This document shows positions 14,156 through 21,807 of a stretch of DNA of 22,982 nucleotides, piece after piece. Position 1 is the stretch's first letter. Every line of letters starts with the position of its first letter. The notes beneath the pieces were generated by a model. That model made no database searches. It had not been told where the DNA came from and worked only from the letters and a program-made list of their open reading frames with translations. The DNA is from CAYXNZ01 sp964553705 (GTDB taxonomy: Bacteria; Patescibacteriota; Patescibacteriia; Patescibacteriales; GWC2-42-12), in NCBI GenBank assembly GCA_964553705.1, contig CAZKKV010000014.1, forward strand, positions 1-22,982, read 5' to 3'. The translations under genes were made by a program, and so were the position numbers.

Positions 14156-17100
14156 GTTTTTCTAAATTCACAAATACCATTGAAATCACAAAATTTACAT
14201 AACTTCGAAGGCTTAGCTAAAAATATTCCTTTTTTTATCTCCTCAATAAGACTAATTATTTTTTTCTTAACCTTTTCCAGTTCATCTTCAGTACCTAAAA
14301 ACTCAACTTCACTGTTATTATCCAGATAATAAAAAGCTAAAGATTCGACATCAGCTGCAAATATTTCCCGCGTTGCTAATTGATAAATAAACAATTGCTC
14401 TTTCTCATTAAAAGAAAGTTTGTCTTTCGGCTGACCAGTTTTGTAATCAACAATCTTTATTCTTTTGACATCACTCGAAGAACAATCTTCAGCCTTATCT
14501 ATTCTATCTATCACTCCCCTTATTGTATAAGTATCACCATTCGATTTAATTTTAAAGTTGAATCCTTTTTCTAAATATATTGTTTCTGGCCAATTATTTT
14601 TATATTTTTCATAAAATACTTTTAATATTTTTTGACCTGCCTGACGACGCTTTTCTCTATTTTGACTTGAGTCATACCAGTCGTCAATCCAACTTTCTTC
14701 ATATAATTTCATAATTTCGTTCAAACTAATTTTTGGCTGAGTCAAAGATTTATCCTGGTTTTGATTAAATAAATCAGCTTGACCCAAACCCCTCTTTTCT
14801 ATCACTAAGGCAAATAATTTTTGTAGAGTCGAATGCATTGTCTTGCCGAACGAAAAAGACTCCTTGCCGCTTATTGGGATACGCAAGATATGAGCAAAAC
14901 GATATTGGTATGGACAATTGGAAAAAGCCGCCAACTGAGTATAAGAAAAATGTTTAGGCATAACAAATTTTTCTTCGCCAGACGGTTCGCTAACAATTTG
15001 TTTTTGGCTATACTTTGAAAGCGTCTTATTAGTTTTAGCTTTTGTCAGCTTATCCTGATTATTAGTTAAGTTTAACTCTGTTAAAAATCTTGAAGGCTTT
15101 TTCTTTCTTAACCCGCCATAATCTTCAGCCCAGCTAAAATAAAGACCATACTTAGCTCTTGTAGCAGCTACATAAAATAATCTTCTTTCTTCTTCTAAAT
15201 GTATATCGCCAACTGGCAAAATTTCTTTAATCAAGGCGTCTGGCAAGGCTATTTGCTCCTTTCTTTCAATTGTTGGAAAACGCTTGTCAACTAAATTGAC
15301 GATAAAAACATATTTAAATTCCAAACCCTTGGCAGCATGCACGGTTAATATTTTTACTGCTTCTGGACCAGCCTCCATATCTGGTGCGAGACTGCCTTCC
15401 TCTCCAGCGTCCATTTCCATGTCTAATTCTTCCAAAAAAGCCTTGATTGAACGCTCGTCACTGCCAGCTTCAAAAACCTGGATTCTCTTCATAAACTGAT
15501 TTAATAGGTTAGCTGCCTCTTGACTATCTCTGTCATCCCGACCGACTAGATACTGTAGATAACCACTGTCGTTCATAAAAGCTATTAATATTTCACTAGC
15601 GCTCTTTTTTTTAATTAGTGCTGTATGTTTTTTAATCAAGGTAATGACTTTATTAATTTTATCCTGCGATTCCTTCTTCAGATGCAAAATACCACTACTC
15701 GTCAATACTTCGTAAAGAGACCAAGATTTTTTCCTCGCCCAATAATTAAAATTTACTAATTCTTGATAAGAAAAATTAAATACTGGTAAATTAAGCACTC
15801 GAAACATAGCTCGACTTTCATGATAATCATCAAGTAGCTTAAAATAAGAAATAATATCAATAACCAACGGCTTTGTATAAAGTCCACGCGAAGCTAGGAA
15901 TTGATAACTAATGCCTGCGGTTTCTAATATCTGACAAAAATTTTTAGCACTATCATTAGCTCTAACTAGAATAGCAAAATCGTTCCAAGTTGATTCCTTG
16001 TCTGTTTTTTTTAGTTCAATTATTTTCTCAACCACCAGATTAACTTCTTCGCTCATATCCTTGCCTTTTATTACTTCTATTTTCCCTTGACCTTTTTTTT
16101 CTGCCAATAATTTTTTGTTTAAACTAATTGTTTGCTTACCGCTCTTATTGTTTAAATGATGTTCTAAACGATTTGGATTGTTTTGCTTTATAAAATTATA
16201 TGACAAATCAAGAATATTTTGACGATTACGATAATTTTTTATTAAAACTACTTTTTTAGCTTTGGGAAAATCTTTGACAAATTGTAGTATATTACTCATA
16301 GAAGCTCCCCTGAAACGAAAAATTGACTGATCGTCGTCGCCAACAACCACTAAATTATTTTTTGGCTTAGCTAATAGTTTAATCATTTCATATTGCGCCC
16401 AATTCGTATCCTGAAACTCATCTAATAAAATAAACTTAAACTGTTGATGATATTTTTCCAAAATTGCCGGTCGCTCGCGAAAAAGCTTTAAACAATAATT
16501 TATTAAATCACCAAAATCCAAAGCGTTATTATCAAGTAAAAGCTGCTGATAAACATGATAAGCATTGGCTACTTCGTTTATACGATCAATTTCTTGCCCT
16601 TCCGCTTTGTCATTGCGGGCTACGACCCGCAATCCAGAAACTTGTTCAGCGTGTCTAACTCTAGATTCCGGCTCGGAGGCCGGAATGACAGATAGTTTTG
16701 ATTTTTGCCTTTTTCCACCGCCCGACAACATTGCATCCATATTCTGTCTCAACTCCCCTGCGTATTCAAGATATTCACTCGGGCTAATGTCCTCATCTTT
16801 AGCGCGAGAAAAATGCTTGACCAATGCTTTGATAAATTTTGTTGGATTACCTAATGGTTGATAATAATTTAAATTAAATTTATCCAAATTTTTTCTGATT
16901 AGCGCCCATTGCTCAAATTCATTTAATAATTTAAAATCGCCTGGCAAGCCAATTTCAATTCCATGCTCTTTGAGAATTCTTTCGCCAAAGCTATGAAAAG
17001 TAGAAATCCATAAATCCAAATAACCACAGGGTAGTAATCTATCTACTCTTTCTTCCATTTCGCCAGCCGCTTTTTCAGTGAAAGTCAAAGCTAAAATTTC

Positions 17101-17259
17101 GTCTGACTTAGCCCATCCTTGTTCAATCAAATAAGCAATTCTCTGAGTAATAACAGTAGTTTTTCCTGTACCGGCACCAGCCACAATCAAAAGAGGACCG
17201 TCTTTATGCACGATTGCCTTGAATTGCTCCTTGTTTAAATTCTCGAGTAAATTGTCCAT
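14152..17259 (-). CDS. UvrD/PcrA superfamily 1A helicase fused to RecB-like Fe-S nuclease
   Basis: From ATG at 17259 the protein has 1035 residues and begins MDNLLENLNKEQ, like PcrA. An ATG at 17295 would add 12 residues, but it falls inside a repeat element, so I reject it. Helicase motifs are AGAGTGKT (27-34), LTFTEKAAGEMEERV, DEFQDTN (D280), GDDDQSIFRFRGA, TVHAAKGLEFKYVF and LFYVAATRA (R701). The C-terminal part is a PD-(D/E)XK nuclease: GVIDRID and VDYKTGQ (D938, K940). It carries an AddB/Cas4-like Fe-S cysteine set (C782, C1021, C1024, C1030). The expected role is ATP-driven 3'-5' unwinding with single-strand cleavage in recombination or repair. Residues about 191-218, in subdomain 1B, come from an in-frame palindromic element. 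The gene ends in TGA overlapping the DUF721 start. Confidence 0.9.
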   Translation of the reverse strand: MDNLLENLNKEQFKAIVHKDGPLLIVAGAGTGKTTVITQRIAYLIEQGWAKSDEILALTFTEKAAGEMEERVDRLLPCGYLDLWISTFHSFGERILKEHGIEIGLPGDFKLLNEFEQWALIRKNLDKFNLNYYQPLGNPTKFIKALVKHFSRAKDEDISPSEYLEYAGELRQNMDAMLSGGGKRQKSKLSVIPASEPESRVRHAEQVSGLRVVARNDKAEGQEIDRINEVANAYHVYQQLLLDNNALDFGDLINYCLKLFRERPAILEKYHQQFKFILLDEFQDTNWAQYEMIKLLAKPKNNLVVVGDDDQSIFRFRGASMSNILQFVKDFPKAKKVVLIKNYRNRQNILDLSYNFIKQNNPNRLEHHLNNKSGKQTISLNKKLLAEKKGQGKIEVIKGKDMSEEVNLVVEKIIELKKTDKESTWNDFAILVRANDSAKNFCQILETAGISYQFLASRGLYTKPLVIDIISYFKLLDDYHESRAMFRVLNLPVFNFSYQELVNFNYWARKKSWSLYEVLTSSGILHLKKESQDKINKVITLIKKHTALIKKKSASEILIAFMNDSGYLQYLVGRDDRDSQEAANLLNQFMKRIQVFEAGSDERSIKAFLEELDMEMDAGEEGSLAPDMEAGPEAVKILTVHAAKGLEFKYVFIVNLVDKRFPTIERKEQIALPDALIKEILPVGDIHLEEERRLFYVAATRAKYGLYFSWAEDYGGLRKKKPSRFLTELNLTNNQDKLTKAKTNKTLSKYSQKQIVSEPSGEEKFVMPKHFSYTQLAAFSNCPYQYRFAHILRIPISGKESFSFGKTMHSTLQKLFALVIEKRGLGQADLFNQNQDKSLTQPKISLNEIMKLYEESWIDDWYDSSQNREKRRQAGQKILKVFYEKYKNNWPETIYLEKGFNFKIKSNGDTYTIRGVIDRIDKAEDCSSSDVKRIKIVDYKTGQPKDKLSFNEKEQLFIYQLATREIFAADVESLAFYYLDNNSEVEFLGTEDELEKVKKKIISLIEEIKKGIFLAKPSKLCKFCDFNGICEFRKT
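16608..16690. repeat. 83-bp two-hairpin palindromic element inside the UvrD reading frame
   Basis: The ends are TGTCATT (16608-16614) and AATGACA (16684-16690), a 7-bp terminal inverted repeat. Inside are two equal hairpins, each with an 8-bp stem and 6-nt loop: ATTGCGGG/CCCGCAAT (16612-16619/16626-16633) and ATTCCGGC/GCCGGAAT (16665-16672/16679-16686). It is clearly richer in G+C than its surroundings. It translates in the UvrD frame as a peptide including SVIPASEPESRVRHAEQ and SGLRVVARNDK. The same end sequences recur at 17290, 20011 and 20163. Confidence 0.8.
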
Positions 17260-17289
17260 AAATTCATTATTGCAAATATATTTATTTTT

Positions 17290-17462
17290 TGTCATCTCGA
17301 GAAGGCTAATTTATTAGTCGACGAGAGATCTCTGATGATAGTAAAAATATAGTTATACAAAATCTATTTTTAAACCTTTTAATATATTATTTCATATTTA
17401 ATTTATAATTTCGAGATCTTTCCTCCTCGCTTCTTGCGAGAAGCGAAGTCGTCAAGATGACA
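17290..17462. repeat. 173-bp palindromic element upstream of UvrD
   Basis: TGTCATCT (17290-17297) and AGATGACA (17455-17462) form an 8-bp terminal inverted repeat. The two end regions are self-complementary (TCTCGA...CGAGAGA on the left, CGCTTCTTGCGAGAAGCG on the right) with an AT-rich middle. The structure is that of a small non-autonomous MITE-like or REP-like element. The remainder of the 17260-17551 gap is AT-rich and includes a TTCGAAATT-type repeat at 17497-17518. No transposase is present. Confidence 0.65.
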
Positions 17463-17551
17463 ACAACAAAAATGGTCTAAAATTGAAAATTATAATATTC
17501 GAAATTCATTAAAAATTTATAGTTCAAAATTCAAAATTTTTTATCATCATT

Positions 17552-18841
17552 TTATAATGACAATATTTTTTCAAACTTCGCTCTATTCTTATATGGTCCA
17601 ATAATAGCTAAATTTAATTTTTGATTTGTAAAAATATCTTTTGCCACTCTTAGTATATCCTTGATTGTTACTTTTTTTACTTCACTATAATATTTTTCTG
17701 GCGTCATAATCGGTTGACCTGTTTGAATGTTTAGAATTCCCTGCCGACCATACCAATTAGCCATAGCATCCGATGGTTCTGATTGTAAAGCAAACCGCCC
17801 AATTAAAAATTCTTTTACTCTATTTAATTCTTTGGTATTAACATTTCTATTCTTCTTGCCTGTTGAAATCAATTTGGAATATTCACCCAAAATAATTTTT
17901 ATCGCCTCGTTAATTTTATCAATCGGCACACCGGCTTGAGTGGTCAAATAACTCGTATCTGTATAAGTCTGGTTAAAAGTTTTTACATAATAAGCTAAGC
18001 CTCTTTTTTCCCGTAACTCGCTAAACATTCGTGAACTCATAGAACCGCCCAAAATTGACGCCAAAACTTTCAAAACAATTTTGTCTTTGCAATCATGTCT
18101 ATACGAACGAACCCCCAGAGATAAATGCGCCTGATCTGTTTGTTTGTAATGCAATTTTATTTCCGGTTTTTCCTGCTTTTCAACTACGCCAATCTTATCA
18201 TTGAAATTATTGCTGGTCATTCGACCAAAATATTTATTAACCAACTTGATTATATCTGTTTTTGTATTCCCAGCCACGCACAACAAAGAACTTTTTGTGC
18301 CGTATTGTGTTTTCCAATATTTTATAAAATCCGTACGTTTAAAATTTGCTATAGTTTTTTTTGTGCCGACAATATCCCAACCAGCCGGTGTATTACCATA
18401 AAGACAAGTCTCAAACAAATCTTCAATATACATAATCGGATTATCCAAATACATATTTAACTCCTCGGTAATAACCCCTTTTTCTTTTTTTATTTCTTTA
18501 GCGTCAAATTTTGAATTCATTATCATGTCGCTTAAAACATCCAAGGCTATTTCTATCTGATCTGATTCAGCTTTTACATAATAACCAGTATTTTCTTTGT
18601 CAGTAAACGCATTATTTTCGCTACCAATCGCATCTAACTCCGTCGTAATCGCCATACTATTCGGCCTTTTCTTTGTCCCCTTAAACATCATATGCTCAAC
18701 GAAATGAGAAATACCACTATTTATTTTATTCTCATATTTAGAGCCTGTACCGACGATAAACAAAACCGTGGCTGTTTTAGTGCCACGCATTGGGGATATT
18801 ATTACCGGCAAACCGTTAGATAGTTTTGTGAATTTATACAT
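17552..18841 (-). CDS. M16 family zinc metallopeptidase (processing-peptidase type)
   Basis: The protein has 429 residues, the usual single-unit bacterial M16B length. The inverted zinc motif HFVEH lies at residues 46-50 (GISHFVEHMMFKGTKKR), with the third ligand Glu about 77 residues later in GVITEELNMYLDNP (E126/E127). The C-terminal half carries the RGLAYYV signature (SELREKRGLAYYVKTFNQTY), the conserved Arg/Tyr of the second domain. Family members degrade peptides inside a clam-shell chamber. The gene is complete, lacks an SD, and stands 292 bp upstream of the UvrD start on the same strand, separated by a palindromic element. Confidence 0.93.
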   Translation of the reverse strand: MYKFTKLSNGLPVIISPMRGTKTATVLFIVGTGSKYENKINSGISHFVEHMMFKGTKKRPNSMAITTELDAIGSENNAFTDKENTGYYVKAESDQIEIALDVLSDMIMNSKFDAKEIKKEKGVITEELNMYLDNPIMYIEDLFETCLYGNTPAGWDIVGTKKTIANFKRTDFIKYWKTQYGTKSSLLCVAGNTKTDIIKLVNKYFGRMTSNNFNDKIGVVEKQEKPEIKLHYKQTDQAHLSLGVRSYRHDCKDKIVLKVLASILGGSMSSRMFSELREKRGLAYYVKTFNQTYTDTSYLTTQAGVPIDKINEAIKIILGEYSKLISTGKKNRNVNTKELNRVKEFLIGRFALQSEPSDAMANWYGRQGILNIQTGQPIMTPEKYYSEVKKVTIKDILRVAKDIFTNQKLNLAIIGPYKNRAKFEKILSL

Positions 18842-18875
18842 AACTAAAATTTTTTAATAAAAAATTTAAATTTCT

Positions 18876-18897
18876 AATTTCGAATTTTTAATTTCGA
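18876..18897. repeat. TTCGAA-type short repeat, left of the second four-helix-bundle gene
   Basis: Positions 18876-18897 hold two AATTTCGA cores separated by a T-rich linker, on the 3' side of the four-helix-bundle gene. Related TTCGAAATT/AATTTCGAA strings recur at 17497-17518, 19321-19340 and 19911-19929, all between genes. They appear to be a genome-wide low-complexity spacer motif. Confidence 0.4.
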
Positions 18898-18912
18898 TTT
18901 AATGATTAATTT

Positions 18913-19257
18913 TTAATGATTTAATGATGAAATAATTTTACCGAATATCAAGGTTAATTCTTGAGCTTCCAACTATAATCTTCTCGCTTCATCCCTTTTT
19001 TCCGGAACAGCAGTTATTGCCATTCTTATCCAGTGCTTAGTCTCTTGTATTTCTTTTTTACAAATATATATTTTATTCTTAAAATCTTTTTTTGAACTTG
19101 CTCCGTTTGCTTCGCAATAATTTGCTCCAACGCTTGTACCTGATCTAATTATTTGATTTATTATTGGTTTAGTTATAACGTCCTGTTTTATGCTTTTACA
19201 AAATTTAATAATTTCTTCTCCAAATATTGCCGTTCTCTCTTCTAAATCGAAATTCAT
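18913..19257 (-). pseudogene. Four-helix-bundle (S23-type) gene interrupted by an amber codon
   Basis: The frame opens MNFDLEERTAIFGEEIIKFC, continues through IRSGTSVGANYCEANGASSK and KETKHWIRMAITAVPEKRDE (about residues 70-91), then meets TAG at 18973-18975 after EARRL. Beyond the TAG the same frame reads LEAQELTLIFGKIISSLNH and ends at TAA (18913-18915). This is the expected last helix of this subfamily, whose members usually have Trp at exactly this place (RKLWxEAxEL, from memory). A single TGG to TAG change therefore explains the stop. The 94-residue product lacks its final helix. It is a different subtype from the intact copy at 11882-12259. TTCGAA-type repeats flank it on both sides. 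Confidence 0.8.
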
Positions 19258-19320
19258 AAAATACTATATTAATTTTAGATGTTTCAAAATTAGAAATTCT
19301 GTCATTATAAATTCAATCAA

Positions 19321-19340
19321 AATTCGAAATTCGAAATTTA
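19321..19340. repeat. TTCGAAATTCGAAATT short repeat, right of the second four-helix-bundle gene
   Basis: AATTCGAAATTCGAAATTTA contains two tandem ATTCGAA units (period 8). It borders the gap upstream of the four-helix-bundle gene and overlaps the stop codon of the next gene at 19338-19340. It mirrors the repeat at 18876-18897. Confidence 0.4.
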
Positions 19341-19886
19341 TTTTTCGTAATCCAGAATCGCTTTTAAAACATTAGAGTCGGTTTTTAACGGTTCCATGTA
19401 TAGAACCTGTACCCTGACAATACTCATTTCACCAGCTGGGCCGTGTGTTTCCTGCCCGCGCTTAACCAAACGCAAATTGCCAGTTTCTTCACTCGTGTTT
19501 TTACCATCTTTGTCCTGCTCGTAATTGTAATAAACATTGGTCAATAAAACTGGGTCAGACTCAGTGTCTAAAACTTTCCCGTAAAAAACATCGCCATTAA
19601 CTAATTTTACAGCATACCAATTTTTTGACATCTCTTCATTTTCTCCGCCATTATTAAAAAATAGCCAACTAACAACAACTCCCACTACAATAATAGCTAT
19701 AATCCAGACGATAGTTTTGATTAAATTTTCATTTACTCTAGGTCTATTTGGCTGGTCAATTCGACTAAATGGTTGGTTTTTTTCTTCACGCATTTTGCTA
19801 ATTTGACTGTCTGTGATTGCTCTATTTGCCCTTTTTTGCTCAACTATTTTTTTCCGCAAATTTACAGTTTGTTCAAAATTATCCAT
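19338..19886 (-). CDS. Conserved single-span membrane protein
   Basis: The protein has 182 residues. A charged N-terminal part (about 1-55, LRKKIVEQKRANRAITDSQI) is followed by one hydrophobic span at about 57-78 (TIVWIIAIIVVGVVVSWLFF). The extracytoplasmic domain has two beta-rich segments, WYAVKLVNGDVFYGKVLDTE and SIVRVQVLYMEPL. The first resembles an Sm/LSm-like or PRC-like small barrel (K/LxNGDVFYGKV). No characterised family is recognised. Both neighbours lie on the same strand but are separated by repeats, so it is probably transcribed alone. The start is ATG at 19886, without an SD. Confidence 0.75.
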   Translation of the reverse strand: MDNFEQTVNLRKKIVEQKRANRAITDSQISKMREEKNQPFSRIDQPNRPRVNENLIKTIVWIIAIIVVGVVVSWLFFNNGGENEEMSKNWYAVKLVNGDVFYGKVLDTESDPVLLTNVYYNYEQDKDGKNTSEETGNLRLVKRGQETHGPAGEMSIVRVQVLYMEPLKTDSNVLKAILDYEK

Positions 19887-19910
19887 ATATTTTAAATTAT
19901 AAATTACGCA

Positions 19911-19929
19911 TTAAAAATTTCGAATTTTA
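19911..19929. repeat. TTCGAA-type short repeat upstream of the 19338-19886 gene
   Basis: A TTAAAAATTTCGAATTTTA string of the same type as 18876-18897 lies 24 bp before this gene's start. It is the first feature of the 369-bp non-coding stretch 19887-20255, which otherwise holds the two palindromic elements listed below and no gene. Confidence 0.35.
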
Positions 19930-20010
19930 CTTATAATCTTACTGTATCCTTTTTTTCAATATTGTCCAAGTTTTATAGCACTCTTTTCTTTTGTCATTTC
20001 TTATTTATTT

Positions 20011-20124
20011 TGTCATTCCCGCCAGCCTTGACGTCGAGACAGACGCAGGCGGGAATTCATACTCTTGTTATATTCACTGGATCCCCGGGTTCTCTCCGCT
20101 TCGCTCCGAGCCCCGAGGATGACA
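20011..20124. repeat. 114-bp palindromic element A
   Basis: The left end TGTCATTCCCGCC pairs with GGCGGGAAT (20049-20057), forming one hairpin arm. The right arm runs from GGATCCCCGGG to CCCCGAGGATGACA with one mismatch. The outer ends TGTCAT and ATGACA match the ends of the element inside UvrD. It is markedly more G+C-rich than the surrounding sequence and has no transposase. TGTCATTTC at 19992 may be a decayed further end. Confidence 0.65.
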
Positions 20125-20162
20125 GAAAGGAAGGGATTTTTCGCCTGAAGGTAACAACCTTT

Positions 20163-20239
20163 TGTCATTCCCAGCTTGACTGGGAATCTACTAGTCGGCG
20201 ATACAAACGTTTCTAGATTACCATCTACGTGGGAATACC
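20163..20239. repeat. Palindromic element B, right end decayed
   Basis: TGTC is followed by the hairpin ATTCCCAG-CTTGA-CTGGGAAT (20167-20174/20180-20187). A second hairpin near 20218-20235 pairs ATTACCA with TGGGAAT with one mismatch. The right terminus reads AATACCA where the intact elements have AATGACA. It is therefore an older copy of the same two-hairpin design. It lies 16 bp before the stop of the thrombospondin-repeat gene. Confidence 0.55.
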
Positions 20240-20255
20240 AATAAAAAAAGATAAT

Positions 20256-21311
20256 TTACTCAGTTGGTTCTTCAGTTGTTAAGTCATCACTAGGTTCTAC
20301 GACAGGCTCTTCTTCCACTTCGACTACTTCTGGTTCTTCAACAACTGGTTCTGATTCAATCGTTTCACTAGTATCAACTTCTGCCTGGTCAATTTCTGTC
20401 ATATCATTTTCCTCTTCAATTATTTCATTTAAATCCACTACTTCAACGCTCTCTGGTTCAACAAAAACGCTTTCATCGTCTTCAACCGGGATGGTAGTTT
20501 CAGTTAAATTTTCCAAATCATCTTCGGCTGCTTCTTCTTCGGTTAATAAATCATTTTTGTCATCGCAACTATTACCCAAGCCATCGCCGTCAATATCTTT
20601 TTGGTCTGGATTATAGATCAAAGGGCAATTATCATATTCATCAAAATAATTATCTTCGTCAGGATCATGCTCAATAATATAATTGTTATAAACATCTTCT
20701 AGTGTATCAACTGTACTCGGCTCTATTGGTGAATTGTCAAAACTTTCAACCAACAAAGAAAAATCAGGTGTTGGTAGTTTAATTTTTTTTACTGGTTCGT
20801 AGCCAGGGAAAGTCTTACCTGCCAAATCTAAAGTTTTACCAATCAAACCTGTGTATTCCGTTACTTCAGTTCTAATTTCTGGACCATCTTGATTGGCTTT
20901 TTCTTGCTCTTCTTTTAAATACTTTATTCTAGCGTCATATTCCTCCTTAAATTCTTCAGCTAAATAAATACCCATATCTTTACCTGACTTTTTCGACACT
21001 TTTTTCAATTTTTCTTCAAACTGAAATTGCCACAAATTATTTAAATTTTCTAAATCCAAAAATGTATATCTGACATAATAATATTTATCATCTTCCTTGA
21101 TATTTTCAATCGTAAAATCCATATTGAAATTTTCCAAATCAGCCATTAGTAAAACAGTGTTATCAACCCCCTCGATGTAAGTATTTGACCCACCAATAGC
21201 TTCACGACCGGTTTCCGAAGCAAAAACCGAACCACCTAATACAAAAATTATAGCTAATACTAGTATAGTGGCGTTGTTATATTTTATAAAATTTACAATT
21301 TTTTCAAACAT
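20256..21311 (-). CDS. Secreted/anchored protein with thrombospondin type 3 calcium-binding repeat
   Basis: The protein has 351 residues. A signal-anchor (about 13-31, ATILVLAIIFVLGGSVFASE) is followed by a helical, charged ectodomain with several long E/K-rich helices. A TSP type 3-like repeat lies at about 218-256: DPDEDNYFDEYDNCPLIYNP, then DQKDIDGDGLGNSCDDKNDL. The Asp-rich DxDxDG loops and the paired Cys are the calcium-binding signature. The last 85 residues are a low-complexity acidic E/V/P/T/D tail (VEEEPVVEPSDDLTTEEPTE), which looks like an extended stalk or spacer. No anchoring motif follows it. It is the downstream gene of an envelope-protein run, 33 bp behind the lipoprotein gene, probably co-transcribed. 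Confidence 0.8.
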   Translation of the reverse strand: MFEKIVNFIKYNNATILVLAIIFVLGGSVFASETGREAIGGSNTYIEGVDNTVLLMADLENFNMDFTIENIKEDDKYYYVRYTFLDLENLNNLWQFQFEEKLKKVSKKSGKDMGIYLAEEFKEEYDARIKYLKEEQEKANQDGPEIRTEVTEYTGLIGKTLDLAGKTFPGYEPVKKIKLPTPDFSLLVESFDNSPIEPSTVDTLEDVYNNYIIEHDPDEDNYFDEYDNCPLIYNPDQKDIDGDGLGNSCDDKNDLLTEEEAAEDDLENLTETTIPVEDDESVFVEPESVEVVDLNEIIEEENDMTEIDQAEVDTSETIESEPVVEEPEVVEVEEEPVVEPSDDLTTEEPTE

Positions 21312-21344
21312 ATATTTTTTAATTATGAATATATTATAAGTTAT

Positions 21345-21803
21345 TTATTCAATTACTGTTTCGTAAATTTTAATTATTAATGCCTCTAAATCTTCTTCTT
21401 TTTCGTTTCCAGCGTTATAAGAATCAATTTTTACTTTTTGATTTTTTTCTAGATCAATCAAACTTATTTCACGACTATTTACTTGCAACCCGTTCATATT
21501 TACATAAATCTTTAAATATCTTGTATTTTCTTTTAGTTTAACTCTCTTGCTACCGCCATCTGAAGTCATAATATCTATTTCGCCGTTTTGAATATTTTTA
21601 ATTATGCCTTCAAAAGAGACATCTCTGTCAAAACTAACTTTCTGAATATTTTTTTTTCCACCCGTTAGGTTTGAGTCAATTTTATTTTTTTCCGCTTCCC
21701 TGTTAGCCATATCTTTGTTTTCTGAATAATCACAAGCGCTTAAAAAAATCATACAAAAAATTAATGTTAAAATAATTTTTATCTTCTCTTTATTTTTACT
21801 CAT
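21345..21803 (-). CDS. Lipoprotein with DUF5666-like beta domain
   Basis: The protein has 152 residues. A type II signal peptide is clear: basic start (MSKNKEKIK), hydrophobic core and the lipobox LSAC with Cys24 as the lipidation site. The mature part starts with a polar linker. A compact beta domain follows (about 60-150): VSFEGIIKNIQNGEIDIMTS, then a KENTRY/DLEKNQKVKIDSYN pattern. This is the EG.I..I....I.......V.....T......L..G..V order of DUF5666-type domains. Function unknown; the role is envelope-associated by location. It lies 4 bp behind the FN3-like gene and 33 bp ahead of the TSP3 gene, so one operon is likely. Confidence 0.75.
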   Translation of the reverse strand: MSKNKEKIKIILTLIFCMIFLSACDYSENKDMANREAEKNKIDSNLTGGKKNIQKVSFDRDVSFEGIIKNIQNGEIDIMTSDGGSKRVKLKENTRYLKIYVNMNGLQVNSREISLIDLEKNQKVKIDSYNAGNEKEEDLEALIIKIYETVIE

Positions 21804-21807
21804 CTTT

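Noticed and set aside
16464..16861. Plus-strand ORFs opposite UvrD around the palindromic element
   Set aside because: They arise from the palindromic element read on the other strand; the UvrD motifs on both sides show the minus strand is coding.
19962..20216. 84-codon plus-strand ORF
   Set aside because: It consists almost entirely of the two palindromic elements A and B; there is no start context or domain.
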